From Eubacteriales bacterium (GTDB lineage Bacteria > Bacillota > Clostridia > Peptostreptococcales > Anaerovoracaceae): a stretch of DNA of 62,837 nt. Positions 1 through 8,605 of this stretch are shown in pieces; position 1 is the stretch's first letter; every line of letters begins with the position of its first letter. The notes under the pieces are model-generated. The model was not told the DNA's origin. It saw nothing but the letters and a program-made list of their open reading frames with translations, and searched no databases. The stretch lies in the NCBI GenBank assembly GCA_028692105.1, contig JAQUYC010000009.1, positions 1 to 62,837 on the forward strand, given 5' to 3'. Both the position numbers and the translations under genes were made by a program.

Positions 1-99
1 TTCGCCGAATACAGGAATATATCCGATGAGGATTTCAGGATCATGATCAACAATGCGCTTTGCGATTTTCTTGGTATCGGCGAGCCTAATTTGATTTAG
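1..99 (+). CDS. 3' end of an unidentified protein (partial)
   Basis: An open frame enters from the left edge and stops at TAG 97-99, giving 32 residues that end in FLGIGEPNLI. The fragment is acidic and helix-like, with no motif I recognise, so no function is assigned. It could equally be a chromosomal gene or the tail of a mobile-element gene. Nothing recognisable lies in the roughly 150 bases between its stop and the thiamin promoter. Confidence 0.45.
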   Translation, partial: FAEYRNISDEDFRIMINNALCDFLGIGEPNLI

Positions 100-246
100 C
101 TCACGTCAGGCCCGCTTTGACGCTTACCAATTTGGAGTATCTTTTTTTATTAACTCAATGATATGCTATTTCGGCGACTAAGCTGCCCGCCAAGTAATGA
201 AACGGGGTATGCAAAAAAGCCCGTAATCCGGATATAAATGGAGCAT

Positions 247-275
247 TTGACGTGGAACTCAATAAGTGATAAGAT
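247..275 (+). promoter_or_regulatory. Sigma-A promoter of the thiamin operon
   Basis: A -35 box TTGACG (247-252) is separated by exactly 17 bases from a -10-like TAAGAT (270-275). Transcription would start near 282, about 20 bases before the TPP riboswitch. The non-coding stretch 100-518 therefore holds this promoter, the riboswitch and its terminator, and nothing else I can see. Confidence 0.55.
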
Positions 276-301
276 ATAAAAAATCATAATATATAAAAAC
301 A

Positions 302-386
302 CATTGTGGGGGGACTCGAATGAGTTGAGAAGGTAAAACCTGACCCTTTGAACCTGTCAGTTAACACTGTCGTAGGGAAGCAATCC
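302..386 (+). ncRNA. TPP riboswitch (THI element)
   Basis: The element shows the conserved THI-box blocks: GGGGGGACTC, then a TTGAGA (usual CTGAGA), the invariant ACCCTTTGAACCTG (343-356) and CGTAGGGAAG (371-380). ATTGT (303-307) can pair with GCAAT (380-384) to form P1. It precedes thiM and sits directly upstream of an intrinsic terminator, so it most likely lowers transcription of the whole thi operon when thiamin pyrophosphate is plentiful. Confidence 0.93.
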
Positions 387-406
387 ATTATCAATAATGA
401 ATCAGA

Positions 407-434
407 GCTCTCCTTACCAAGGGAGGGCATTTTT
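407..434 (+). terminator. Intrinsic terminator of the TPP riboswitch
   Basis: GCTCTCCTT (407-415) can pair with AAGGGAGGGC (419-428), followed by ATTTTTG. It lies 21 bases after the riboswitch core and 85 bases before thiM, the usual expression platform for transcriptional attenuation. Confidence 0.8.
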
Positions 435-518
435 GATTATAATGTAGACTTGATGTTCACCGCGCGTGCAGATGATAGAGTTCTTTATCTTAGATAATAA
501 TAACGAAAGGATAGCATA

Positions 519-1355
519 ATGGTTAATAAAAAGGATATTAAAAATCAAGTAATCAAGGCGGTCGAAACAGTAAAGCAGACAAATCCTATGGCGGGATCAA
601 TTACCAACACTGTAACAATCAATTTTGTGGCTAATGCGCAGCTTGCTGTTGGGGGTGCCGCTGCAATGGTTTATTTTCCGGATGAAGGTGAGTTTTTAGC
701 AAAAGCCGGTGGGGCCACTTATATTAATATGGGTACTATTTTTCCGATTTATGAGCAGACTTTACCCCATACAGCAAAAGTATTGCATGATACAGGGAAA
801 CCATGGGTACTGGATCCTGTAGCGATCGGAATTGGCGCTCTTAGAACTCAGCTATTGCAGCAGTTTAAAGAATACAAGCCTTCTGTTATAAGAGGAAACG
901 CTTCCGAAATTATCGCTTTAGCCGGTTTGTGGGGCTTAGACGGCGGTACGGGTGTATCCAATGTTCGCGGTGTTGACTCAACGGATTCTGTAATTGCTGC
1001 CAAAGCTGCGGCTATTGAGCTTGCGAAGCATACAGGCGGGGCTGTTGCAGTATCCGGTAAAACTGATTTAATAACGGACGGTTCGATTATCGTGTTTTCT
1101 TATGGCGGGTCGGACTATATGGAGAGGATTACCGGTTCAGGGTGTTCCTTGGGCGGAGTCGTCGCAGTTTATGCAACGACTGCATCACCGTTTATCGCGG
1201 CGTTGACTGCTACAGCAGTTTATAATTTAGCGGGAGCTCGAGCTGAAGATAAGGCGAATGGTCCCGGAAGTTTTCAGGTACAGTTCCTTGATGAATTGTA
1301 TAAAGCGACCGCAGAGGATATTGCCAACAATCCGTTTGAAATAGAGGAGGTTTAA
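519..1355 (+). CDS. thiM: Hydroxyethylthiazole kinase
   Basis: A 278-residue protein of the ThiM ribokinase-fold family, which phosphorylates 4-methyl-5-(2-hydroxyethyl)thiazole with ATP in thiazole salvage. The N-terminal ITNTVTINFVAN block matches the substrate-binding signature, GNASE lies at about 126-130, and ITGSGC (204-209) carries the cysteine of the TGxGC anion-hole loop. The start ATG follows AAAGGA (506-511). It is the first gene behind the TPP riboswitch and ends 3 bases before thiE, so salvage of thiazole leads the operon. No thiazole-biosynthesis genes (thiG, thiS, thiH) are in the cluster. Confidence 0.95.
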   Translation: MVNKKDIKNQVIKAVETVKQTNPMAGSITNTVTINFVANAQLAVGGAAAMVYFPDEGEFLAKAGGATYINMGTIFPIYEQTLPHTAKVLHDTGKPWVLDPVAIGIGALRTQLLQQFKEYKPSVIRGNASEIIALAGLWGLDGGTGVSNVRGVDSTDSVIAAKAAAIELAKHTGGAVAVSGKTDLITDGSIIVFSYGGSDYMERITGSGCSLGGVVAVYATTASPFIAALTATAVYNLAGARAEDKANGPGSFQVQFLDELYKATAEDIANNPFEIEEV

Positions 1356-1358
1356 TCA

Positions 1359-2087
1359 ATGATGGGGAGAGATAAAATAAGCATGAGAGAGAAACTTGAT
1401 ATTTCAGCATACTTAGTTGTCGGGCCGGAGAATACAAAAGGAATGCCCGTTGTGAAAATCATTAAAGATGCAGTAGAAGCCGGTTTTACATGTGTGCAAA
1501 TTCGTTCAAAAGTGATCTCAGCCCGCGAATTAATTGAGTTAACACGTCAAGCCGCAGACGTAATTGCAGAAGCAGGCAAATCAGATGAAGTTGCATTATT
1601 GGTGAATGACCGACTTGATGTAGTATTAGCTGCGAGGAAACAAGGAATTAAGGTTGACGGAATTCATGTAGGGCAAGAAGATATTCAGGTTGAAGTTTGT
1701 AGAGAATACTTAGGCGAAGATTCAATCGTTGGTCTGTCGGCCAGAACCGATGAGTTATTTGAGTATATCCAAACAGTGGATATCTCTCAGATTGATTATT
1801 TTGGCGCAGGACCGCTGCATGAAACAATGACAAAGCCGGACTGCGGGCTTAGTAAGGATGGAAAAGTGGTTACCAGAAGTTCTGATGATATTTTTAAGCT
1901 TGCTAAGCTAAGCCCTATACCGGTGGTAGTCGGCGGCGGCGTTAAGCTTGTTGATATACCCGATCTTGCTCAAACGGGAGTTGATGGCTTTTTTGTTGTG
2001 ACCGCGGTTTCTGAGGCAGATAACCCAAAGTTTGCAGCAACCGCTTTAGTTGAAGCCTGGAACTCTTTTAGCAAGTGCAAAAGGTGA
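1359..2087 (+). CDS. thiE: Thiamin-phosphate synthase
   Basis: This 242-residue TIM-barrel protein should join HMP-pyrophosphate and thiazole-phosphate to thiamin monophosphate. Family blocks appear in order: VQIRSK (46-51, usually VQxRxK), LLVNDRLDV (about 80-88), DGIHVGQED (100-108), a GAGPLHETMTKP loop near 150-160 and VVVGGGV (189-195). It is about 30 residues longer than typical ThiE because of an N-terminal extension. The ATG at 1359 is favoured by AGAGGAGG (1343-1350), 8 bases upstream. A TenI-like role is possible but unlikely, because ThiM, ThiD and ThiC surround it and no other synthase is present. Confidence 0.9.
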   Translation: MMGRDKISMREKLDISAYLVVGPENTKGMPVVKIIKDAVEAGFTCVQIRSKVISARELIELTRQAADVIAEAGKSDEVALLVNDRLDVVLAARKQGIKVDGIHVGQEDIQVEVCREYLGEDSIVGLSARTDELFEYIQTVDISQIDYFGAGPLHETMTKPDCGLSKDGKVVTRSSDDIFKLAKLSPIPVVVGGGVKLVDIPDLAQTGVDGFFVVTAVSEADNPKFAATALVEAWNSFSKCKR

Positions 2088-2092
2088 AGAAA

Positions 2093-2752
2093 TTGATTAA
2101 AGGGGCAATTTTTGACCTGGATGGTGTTATATTAGACTCCATGTCCATTTGGGATAAGGCCGGTGAAATGTTCTTACTTCATTCGGGGATAGACTCAGAG
2201 CCGGGACTTTCTAAGGTTTTATCTTGCATGAGCATGACCGAAGGGGCAGTATTTTTAAAGGATAAATATAGTCTGAATATGGACGTGGATGAAATAATAG
2301 CCGGAATCAATCACACTATTGAGGATTTCTATTTTTGTCGTGTCCAGCTGAAGGAAAATGTGGAACCGTTCTTAAAAGGGATGCAGCAGGCAGGCATTAA
2401 AATAGCAGCAGCAACATCCTGTGACAGACAGGTCTTCGAAAAGGCACTAAAGCGGCTAAAGGTTATTAATTATTTTGACAAAATATTTACATGTACGGAA
2501 ATAGGATCCGGCAAAGATAAGCCGCATATTTACCTCGCTGCGGCTGAGCATCTGGGGACACTTCCAAAAGACACATGGGTTTTTGAAGATGCTTTGCATG
2601 CCATTAAAACGGCAAAAGATGCAGGCTTCAGGACAGTCGCAGTATTTGATGCTTCCACCATTGAAGACATAAATCAGATCAAAAAAATAAGTGATATATA
2701 CATCGAAAAGTTAGATGATATTGATGATATTTTGAAAAAGGCATTTTTATAA
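2093..2752 (+). CDS. HAD-superfamily phosphatase in the thiamin operon
   Basis: A 219-residue HAD hydrolase of the beta-phosphoglucomutase-like (C1 cap) type. All four HAD motifs are visible: DLDGVILDS near the N-terminus, the threonine/serine motif AATSC, a lysine in GSGKDKP and the FEDALHAI acidic motif. I chose the TTG at 2093 because GGTGA (2083-2087) lies 5 bases upstream and the product then begins MIKGAIFDLDGV, the classic family start; GTG codons at 2075 and 2084 have poorer sites. It follows thiE directly, so it may dephosphorylate thiamin phosphate, HMP-phosphate or a damaged intermediate. The substrate is inference. Confidence 0.82.
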   Translation: MIKGAIFDLDGVILDSMSIWDKAGEMFLLHSGIDSEPGLSKVLSCMSMTEGAVFLKDKYSLNMDVDEIIAGINHTIEDFYFCRVQLKENVEPFLKGMQQAGIKIAAATSCDRQVFEKALKRLKVINYFDKIFTCTEIGSGKDKPHIYLAAAEHLGTLPKDTWVFEDALHAIKTAKDAGFRTVAVFDASTIEDINQIKKISDIYIEKLDDIDDILKKAFL

Positions 2753-2871
2753 CAAGGCGGGGAGGGCACGTTTATAAGATGTTTTAAAGCAGCAGATTGG
2801 GGGCACCACCTTTTGCCGCTATACAAAATTAATGCTAAGGAAAGCTGACTTACAGCGGAATGGAGAAAAAG

Positions 2872-3666
2872 ATGAAAACAGCATTAACAATCGCAGGAAG
2901 CGATTCCAGCGGAGGCGCCGGCATCCAGGCAGATATTAAGACAATGACCGCAAATGGCGTATATGCCATGAGTGCGGTTACTGCGCTTACTGCACAGAAT
3001 ACGACCGGCGTAACAGATATTATGGAATCAACTCCTGAATTTTTAGGAAAACAGTTAGACTGTGTTTTTACCGATATCTACCCTGATGCGGTTAAGATCG
3101 GTATGGTTTCGTCGGTTGGATTGATTGAAACTATATCAGAAAAACTGAAACTATATAATGCGCAAAACATTGTTGTGGATCCGGTAATGATTTCTACAAG
3201 CGGTTCAAAGCTTCTTCAGGATGATGCAATAGATACTCTGAAAAACAGTTTGTTTCGTCAAGCAGTTTTGTTGACGCCCAACATTCCCGAAGCAGTCATC
3301 TTATCAAAAATATCTATTGAAAATGAAGCTGACATGATTAAAGCTGCGGAAATTATCAGCGGTGAATACGGATGTGCCGTTCTTTTAAAGGGTGGACATA
3401 ATGTAAACGATGCCAATGATCTATTGTATATGAATCATAAGTATAGGTGGTTTATGGGGGAGAGGATTAACAATAAAAACACCCATGGTACGGGATGCAC
3501 TTTATCCAGCGCCATTGCTTCCGGCCTTGCTAAAGGCATAGATTTGGAAACATCAATCCAAATGGCTAAGGAATATGTGTCAGGTGCATTGAAGGCAATG
3601 CTTGATCTGGGAAAAGGAAGAGGTCCGCTTGACCACATGTGGAATATCTGCAAGGAGGAGAAATGA
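2872..3666 (+). CDS. thiD: Hydroxymethylpyrimidine/phosphomethylpyrimidine kinase
   Basis: A 264-residue ribokinase-family enzyme that phosphorylates HMP twice to HMP-pyrophosphate. The start [17 protein letters not shown] is the diagnostic ThiD glycine-rich N-terminus; VVDPVMIST follows near 100, and the catalytic [18 protein letters not shown] segment lies near 203-220. ATG 2872 is preferred over ATG 2860 because GGAG (2862-2865) is then 6 bases upstream. It lies 119 bases after the HAD gene and overlaps thiC by ATGA, indicating translational coupling. Confidence 0.95.
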   Translation: MKTALTIAGSDSSGGAGIQADIKTMTANGVYAMSAVTALTAQNTTGVTDIMESTPEFLGKQLDCVFTDIYPDAVKIGMVSSVGLIETISEKLKLYNAQNIVVDPVMISTSGSKLLQDDAIDTLKNSLFRQAVLLTPNIPEAVILSKISIENEADMIKAAEIISGEYGCAVLLKGGHNVNDANDLLYMNHKYRWFMGERINNKNTHGTGCTLSSAIASGLAKGIDLETSIQMAKEYVSGALKAMLDLGKGRGPLDHMWNICKEEK

Positions 3667-4973
3667 CAGTGAGGGAATATGCAACACAAATGGAAGCCGC
3701 AAAGAAAGGTATTATTACAGAGGAATTAAAAAAAGCAGCCGAAAAAGAGATGATGACGGTCCAAGAATTGATGCCGCTGATTGCAGCCGGAAAAGCAGTT
3801 ATATGTGCAAACAAAAATCATAAATGTATAGATCCGCAGGCGATCGGCTCCATGCTGAAAACTAAGATAAATGTGAACTTAGGAGTCTCAAGAGATTGCA
3901 AAGACTATGATATGGAAATGAAGAAAGTGATGGAAGCAATTAATATGGGGGCACATGCAATCATGGATTTATCTTCTCACGGAAATACGATTCCTTTCCG
4001 CAGAAAGCTTACAGAAGAATGTCCTGCCATGATAGGAACAGTACCGGTATATGATTCTGTTATTCACTACCAGAGGGATTTAGGTACCCTTACAGCGAAG
4101 GATTTCATCGATGTAGTAAGACTTCATGCTGAAGATGGAGTTGATTTTGTCACCTTGCACTGCGGAATTACAAGAAAAACAATAGAACGGATAAAAAAGC
4201 ATAAAAGAAAGATGAATATTGTATCCAGGGGCGGCTCTTTAATTTTTGCATGGATGAGCATGACGGGCGAAGAGAATCCTTTTTATGAGTATTATGACGA
4301 GATTCTTGATATATGCCGTGAATATGATGTGACAATATCATTAGGCGATGCTTGCAGACCGGGATGCCTTGCAGATGCCTCGGATGTATGTCAGATTGAA
4401 GAGCTTGTATTGCTTGGTGAACTTACAAAAAGAGCCTGGGAAAAGGATGTCCAGATAATAGTGGAAGGACCCGGACATATGCCGATTGACCAAATCGCTG
4501 CAAATATGAAAATCCAGCAGACCATTTGTAACGGAGCGCCATTTTATGTTTTAGGACCGCTTGTAACGGATATTGCACCCGGTTATGATCATATAACAGC
4601 TGCAATAGGAGGAGCTATTGCAGCTTCAGCCGGTGCAGCCTTCTTATGTTATGTGACGCCTGCAGAACATCTGGCGCTGCCAAATTTAGAGGATGTAAAA
4701 CAAGGCATCATAGCCTCGAAAATTGCTGCCCATGCAGCAGATATCGCTAAGGGTGTAAGGGGGGCAAGGGATATTGATGACAGAATGGCGGATGCAAGAA
4801 GAACGCTTGACTGGGAAGCGCAATGGGAATGCTCCATTGACCCCGAGACAGCAAAAAAGATACGCGCTGACAGGAAACCTGAGCATGAAGACACCTGTTC
4901 CATGTGTGGTAAGTTTTGTGCAGTAAGAAGTATGAATAAGGCACTTGCAGGAGAACATATTGATATTTTGTAA
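3663..4973 (+). CDS. thiC: Phosphomethylpyrimidine synthase, short anaerobic form
   Basis: ThiC is a radical-SAM enzyme that turns aminoimidazole ribotide into HMP-phosphate. This 436-residue protein lacks the long N-terminal domain of plant and proteobacterial ThiC. It contains the family blocks [23 protein letters not shown] and [15 protein letters not shown]. The cluster-binding cysteines at the C-terminus read CSMCGKFC, which is CX2CX3C and not the textbook CX2CX4C; I believe this spacing occurs in other short anaerobic ThiC proteins but cannot check. Start ATG 3663 overlaps the thiD stop and has AAGGAGGAG (3652-3660). It ends the operon. Confidence 0.95.
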   Translation: MTVREYATQMEAAKKGIITEELKKAAEKEMMTVQELMPLIAAGKAVICANKNHKCIDPQAIGSMLKTKINVNLGVSRDCKDYDMEMKKVMEAINMGAHAIMDLSSHGNTIPFRRKLTEECPAMIGTVPVYDSVIHYQRDLGTLTAKDFIDVVRLHAEDGVDFVTLHCGITRKTIERIKKHKRKMNIVSRGGSLIFAWMSMTGEENPFYEYYDEILDICREYDVTISLGDACRPGCLADASDVCQIEELVLLGELTKRAWEKDVQIIVEGPGHMPIDQIAANMKIQQTICNGAPFYVLGPLVTDIAPGYDHITAAIGGAIAASAGAAFLCYVTPAEHLALPNLEDVKQGIIASKIAAHAADIAKGVRGARDIDDRMADARRTLDWEAQWECSIDPETAKKIRADRKPEHEDTCSMCGKFCAVRSMNKALAGEHIDIL

Positions 4974-5021
4974 ACTGTAGTTTTCAATAAATAACCTCAA
5001 ATTCCGCATTTTTTTGAGCAG

Positions 5022-5054
5022 TTCTGATCAACATATGGTAGAATATGATCAGAA
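5022..5054 (+). promoter_or_regulatory. Two-arm palindromic operator over the deoR-type promoter
   Basis: TTCTGATCA (5022-5030) and its exact reverse complement TGATCAGAA (5046-5054) flank 15 bases. Each arm itself contains the self-complementary TGATCA, and the two TGATCA centres are 21 bp apart, two helical turns. A -10-like TAGAAT (5039-5044) lies between the arms, with TTGAGC (5014-5019) a weak -35 at a long 19-bp spacing. A protein bound to both arms would block the promoter, most likely the downstream regulator acting on its own gene. Confidence 0.65.
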
Positions 5055-5100
5055 GATATGTATTAAAGAAAACAGAATTGCCGAAACAAGGAGTAATAGT

Positions 5101-5859
5101 ATGAGATCAAAGAGAATAAGAGATATTGAGGATTATATTTATGACAACAAAACAGTGACATTAGATCAGCTATGCCGAGCATTTGATGTGTCAAAAAATA
5201 CAATCAGACGGGACATCAAGGAGCTTGTTTTAGGCGGACAATTTAAAAAAATCTATGGCGGAGTAACCGTTCGTGACAATAAGCATTTACCGCCATTCAG
5301 TGAAAGAAATATCAGTAATCTTGAGGCCAAGAAGATAATAGCAAAGAAGGCTGCTGAGCTAGTTGATGACAGTGATGTATTTTTTATTGATTCGGGAACA
5401 ACTACAATACATATGATAGATTATATCAAGCACAAGAAGAATCTTACTATAATAACAAACAATCTTGAAGTCATGATACGAGTGATTCCTTACGAAAACA
5501 TCAAACTGATTACACTGTCCGGAGAACTTGACAGAAACCTTCTTTCTTTTACGGGAGATACCGCTTCTATAGTTTTAAAGAGTTATAACATATCAAAAGC
5601 TTTTATGGCTTCTGCAGGTGTATCAGTAGACGGAGGAGTGACAAATTCCTCCACTAAGGAGTATGATATCAAATCCTCAGCAGTGACAAGAAGCAACAAA
5701 GTATACTTACTGACAAGTCAGGATAAATTCAATCAGATTGCGATAATGACCTACTGCACTCTGGACAAGCTTACAGGAATTATAACAGACAGTATGCCTC
5801 CTAAAGATATAACAGAATACATGAACGCGCATGAGATAGAGTTATTTATTGCAAAATAG
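5101..5859 (+). CDS. DeoR-family transcriptional regulator
   Basis: A 252-residue DeoR/GlpR-type repressor. The N-terminal winged helix-turn-helix spans about residues 1-57, with the recognition helix around VSKNTIRRDIKEL and the family signature KIYGGVTV just after. The C-terminal sugar-phosphate sensor domain includes the FIDSGTTT loop. I chose ATG 5101 because AAGGAG (5088-5093) lies 7 bases upstream; upstream in-frame starts fall inside the operator. It stands alone between the thi operon and tmk, so its targets are unknown, but the palindrome at its own promoter argues for autoregulation. Confidence 0.88.
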   Translation: MRSKRIRDIEDYIYDNKTVTLDQLCRAFDVSKNTIRRDIKELVLGGQFKKIYGGVTVRDNKHLPPFSERNISNLEAKKIIAKKAAELVDDSDVFFIDSGTTTIHMIDYIKHKKNLTIITNNLEVMIRVIPYENIKLITLSGELDRNLLSFTGDTASIVLKSYNISKAFMASAGVSVDGGVTNSSTKEYDIKSSAVTRSNKVYLLTSQDKFNQIAIMTYCTLDKLTGIITDSMPPKDITEYMNAHEIELFIAK

Positions 5860-5876
5860 CACGGCATTAAAAAATA

Positions 5877-5906
5877 TTTAAACATGAAGATTTTTTATGG
5901 TATACT
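5877..5906 (+). promoter_or_regulatory. Probable promoter of the small ORF / tmk operon
   Basis: TTTAAA (5877-5882) and TATACT (5901-5906) are separated by 18 bases. The start would be near 5912, followed by a short leader with AAAGGAGG (5928-5935). Confidence 0.45.
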
Positions 5907-5943
5907 TTAATTTGACTTTGACTACGCAAAGGAGGATACAGAT

Positions 5944-6060
5944 ATGATTATATTGAAGATTATATTGAAGATTATATTTGTAATTTTGCTCTGCATCCCT
6001 TTATTATATATAACAGCCATTTTTGTCGGAAAACTTTATGATGAATATGTAAAGAAATAA
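5944..6060 (+). CDS. 38-aa single-span membrane peptide
   Basis: A small gene with a strong ribosome site: AAAGGAGG (5928-5935), 8 bases, then ATG. The 38-residue product is a single hydrophobic segment (about residues 5-28) with a short lysine- and acid-bearing tail ending LYDEYVKK. Its first 36 bases consist of a 12-bp unit, ATTATATTGAAG, repeated almost three times, so the N-terminus reads as a repeated ILK. It ends 16 bases before tmk and probably shares its transcript. I do not recognise a family; an embedded membrane toxin, an assembly factor and a spore-membrane peptide are all possible. Confidence 0.6.
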   Translation: MIILKIILKIIFVILLCIPLLYITAIFVGKLYDEYVKK

Positions 6061-6076
6061 AACAGGAGACACTGCA

Positions 6077-6694
6077 ATGAGAAGAGGCTTGTTAATAACT
6101 TTTGAGGGGCCTGACGGTTCGGGTAAAACGACACAGATCGAGCGTTTGAAGGCATTTATTATTGAAAAGGGTTATGATGCTGTACTGACGAGAGAACCGG
6201 GAGGTACTAAAATTGGTGAAAAGATCCGTGATATCATTTTAGATAAAGATCATATTGAAATGGATTATATGACAGAAGCACTCCTTTATGCGGCAGCACG
6301 TGCCCAACATGTCTCACAGATAATAAAGCCTGCTCTTGCAGAAGGCAGAACAGTAATTTGTGACAGATATATCGATTCGAGCATTGCTTATCAGGGTTAT
6401 GGAAGGAAACTGGGCGAAAGTGTCAGAGTGATTAACGAATATGCAGTAAAAGGGTGTTTCCCGGATATTACATTCCTGCTCCTGTTAGACCCGGAGATTG
6501 GCAAGATAAGAATCAGGACCGAGGAAATGGACAGGCTGGAGCTGGAAAAACTGGATTACCACAAGGCGGTTTTTCATGCCTATGAAGAACTGGGGAAACT
6601 ATATCCCGACAGAATAATCTGTATCGATGCAAGTAGAAGCATCGATGAGATCAGCAATGAGATTCAGACACATATTGAATGCTTATTGGGATAA
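6077..6694 (+). CDS. tmk: Thymidylate kinase
   Basis: A 205-residue dTMP kinase. The P-loop is FEGPDGSGKTT at about 9-19, the DRY-type motif CDRYIDSS follows near 95, and the substrate-binding TREPGGT is at about 40-46. It makes dTDP for DNA synthesis. AGGAG (6064-6068) precedes the ATG. The order tmk-holB-ricT-trmN6-abrB matches the yaaQ-yabB region of B. subtilis, with several small genes missing. Confidence 0.96.
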   Translation: MRRGLLITFEGPDGSGKTTQIERLKAFIIEKGYDAVLTREPGGTKIGEKIRDIILDKDHIEMDYMTEALLYAAARAQHVSQIIKPALAEGRTVICDRYIDSSIAYQGYGRKLGESVRVINEYAVKGCFPDITFLLLLDPEIGKIRIRTEEMDRLELEKLDYHKAVFHAYEELGKLYPDRIICIDASRSIDEISNEIQTHIECLLG

Positions 6695-6718
6695 AAAAAG
6701 AAAGCTTCAGGTCGACAA

Positions 6719-7585
6719 ATGTCTTTTCATGATATTATAGGAAATGAAAAAGTTGTTCAACGAATGTCTCAGGCTATAATCAGCCGGAATATTTCACATG
6801 CATATCTGCTCGAGGGCGATCGTACAATTGATAAACTCAGTATTGCCGAGAACCTTGCAAAAGCAATTCTTTGTGAAGAAGTAACAGGAGACAGCTGTGA
6901 ACGCTGCTCTTCATGCATGAAGATGAACCATGGAAACCACGAAGATGTAATATATATTAAGGCCGAGGGCAACAGCATTAAGGATGAGTCAATAGAAGAA
7001 ATGCAAGGTAAAATCCGGAACAAACCCTATTCCGGTGACAGGAATGTGGTTATAGTTAAGGATGCAGGCACCATGACACTGAGAGCGCAGAACAGGCTCT
7101 TGAAGACATTGGAGGAACCGGCACCGGGTACTGTTCTTATCCTTTTATCGGAAAGCATGGAGAATCTGACACAAACGATCCTTTCAAGATGCATAATCTA
7201 CAAATTAAACCCTTCTCAAATGCCGGAATATGGGATGAGCATGGAAGGCGCAATATTAATAGCAGATATGCTGCTTGAAAAAGCTGCTTTTTATAAAATC
7301 TCTAAAAAAATTTCAGAATTTACAACTGATAGAGAAACAGCTATTGAATTACTGGATGCTCTGGAAAACTGGTACAGGGATTTAGCAGTAAGCACATATG
7401 ATGTTAAAGGGCATTTGGTTTTTCAAACTGAAAGAAGAAAAGAGATTCAAAAAAGAAGCAGACAATATAAGGGAGACGCTCTAAAAGATGCGATAGGTGC
7501 TATTGAGCAGGCAAGAAACGACCTTAACAGAAATTTAAATATTAATTATACAATGAAAAACATGATTTTAACATTAATTACGTAA
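6719..7585 (+). CDS. holB: DNA polymerase III clamp-loader subunit delta'
   Basis: This 288-residue AAA-like protein matches the delta' subunit of the sliding-clamp loader. It has the N-terminal FHDIIGNEKVVQ, a zinc-binding cysteine set in the region CEEVTGDSCERCSSC, and the sensor-type segment RAQNRLLKTLEEPAPGT. The Walker A is degenerate (LLEGDRTIDKLS), as expected for delta', which does not need to hydrolyse ATP. It lies 24 bases after tmk. The ribosome site is weak (CAGGT), which suggests coupling to upstream translation. Confidence 0.93.
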   Translation: MSFHDIIGNEKVVQRMSQAIISRNISHAYLLEGDRTIDKLSIAENLAKAILCEEVTGDSCERCSSCMKMNHGNHEDVIYIKAEGNSIKDESIEEMQGKIRNKPYSGDRNVVIVKDAGTMTLRAQNRLLKTLEEPAPGTVLILLSESMENLTQTILSRCIIYKLNPSQMPEYGMSMEGAILIADMLLEKAAFYKISKKISEFTTDRETAIELLDALENWYRDLAVSTYDVKGHLVFQTERRKEIQKRSRQYKGDALKDAIGAIEQARNDLNRNLNINYTMKNMILTLIT

Positions 7586-7609
7586 TTTGAGACGTAAGGG
7601 AGGATATGG

Positions 7610-8521
7610 ATGGTAACAGTAGCCGGTGTACGGTTTAAGAAAGCTGGTAAGATATATTACTTTGACCCCGCAGATTTACAGATAGAAAAAGGTATTAGTG
7701 TAATAGTTGAGACAGCAAGAGGTATGGAGTTCGGTACAGTGACTTCCGGAATAAAAGATGTTCCGGAAAAGGAGATTGTAGCTCCATTGAAGAAGATTGT
7801 CAGAATCGCTGATGAAAATGATATAATCCAAAACAAGGAGAATATCGTGAAGAAACAGAGATCTCTTGAGCTATGTCAGGAAAAGATAAACAAACACAAC
7901 CTGCAGATGAAACTGATCGATGTTGAGTATACTTTTGACAACAGCAAAATAATATTTTATTTTACAGCAGACGGCAGGGTTGATTTCAGAGAATTGGTTA
8001 AAGACCTTGCAGCAGTTTTCAAGATGAGAATAGAGCTTAGGCAAATAGGTGTAAGAGACGAGGCAAAGATGGTCGGAGGAATCGGCACCTGCGGCAAGGG
8101 TCTTTGCTGCCATACATGGCTGTCTGAATTTGAACCTGTATCTATAAAAATGGCAAAGGTACAGAATCTTTCGCTTAATCCAACGAAAATTTCAGGCATC
8201 TGCGGACGGCTTATGTGCTGTCTGAAATACGAGAATGAAATTTATTATGAACTAAGAAAAGGAATGCCTGATATTGGGGAACGAATCAAAACTGAAGATG
8301 GAATAGGCATTGTTTACGATACTAACATCCTCGAGAACAAGGTTAAGGTACGTCTCATTCTGGAAGAAAAGACCACGGATAAGCCTGAGAAGCTCAGTAC
8401 GGACTTTTACACTTACAAGAAACAGCAGATAAACAGGATAGATGTGAAGGAGAGCAGAGACGTTCTGGATGATATCGATGAGGCTCTGCTGGATGAAATC
8501 AAGGATCTACTGAAAGAATAA
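7610..8521 (+). CDS. ricT: PSP1/YaaT-family protein of the RicAFT complex
   Basis: A 303-residue homologue of YaaT (RicT), which in B. subtilis binds two [4Fe-4S] clusters with RicA and RicF, stimulates RNase Y maturation events and is needed for sporulation. The signature cysteines are in GTCGKGLCCHTWL and SGICGRLMCCLKYE, near residues 162-210. The ATG has GGGAGG 5 bases upstream. RicA and RicF partners are not in the window. It sits between holB and trmN6 as in Bacillus. Confidence 0.93.
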   Translation: MVTVAGVRFKKAGKIYYFDPADLQIEKGISVIVETARGMEFGTVTSGIKDVPEKEIVAPLKKIVRIADENDIIQNKENIVKKQRSLELCQEKINKHNLQMKLIDVEYTFDNSKIIFYFTADGRVDFRELVKDLAAVFKMRIELRQIGVRDEAKMVGGIGTCGKGLCCHTWLSEFEPVSIKMAKVQNLSLNPTKISGICGRLMCCLKYENEIYYELRKGMPDIGERIKTEDGIGIVYDTNILENKVKVRLILEEKTTDKPEKLSTDFYTYKKQQINRIDVKESRDVLDDIDEALLDEIKDLLKE

Positions 8522-8605
8522 AAATTGAAATGATAATGCTCAAAAATAGTCGCAGTTTTTGTGTTTTTGACTGTCTTAGTCGCAGTCTTTGGAGCCTTAT
8601 GATTT

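Noticed and set aside
1-99. Transposase remnant at the left edge
   Set aside because: Thirty-two residues without a diagnostic motif cannot support a mobile-element call.
2753-2871. A second riboswitch-like stretch (gggggcacc) before thiD
   Set aside because: It lacks the ACCCTTTGAACCTG and CGTAGGGAA blocks and any terminator; it reads as an ordinary operon spacer.
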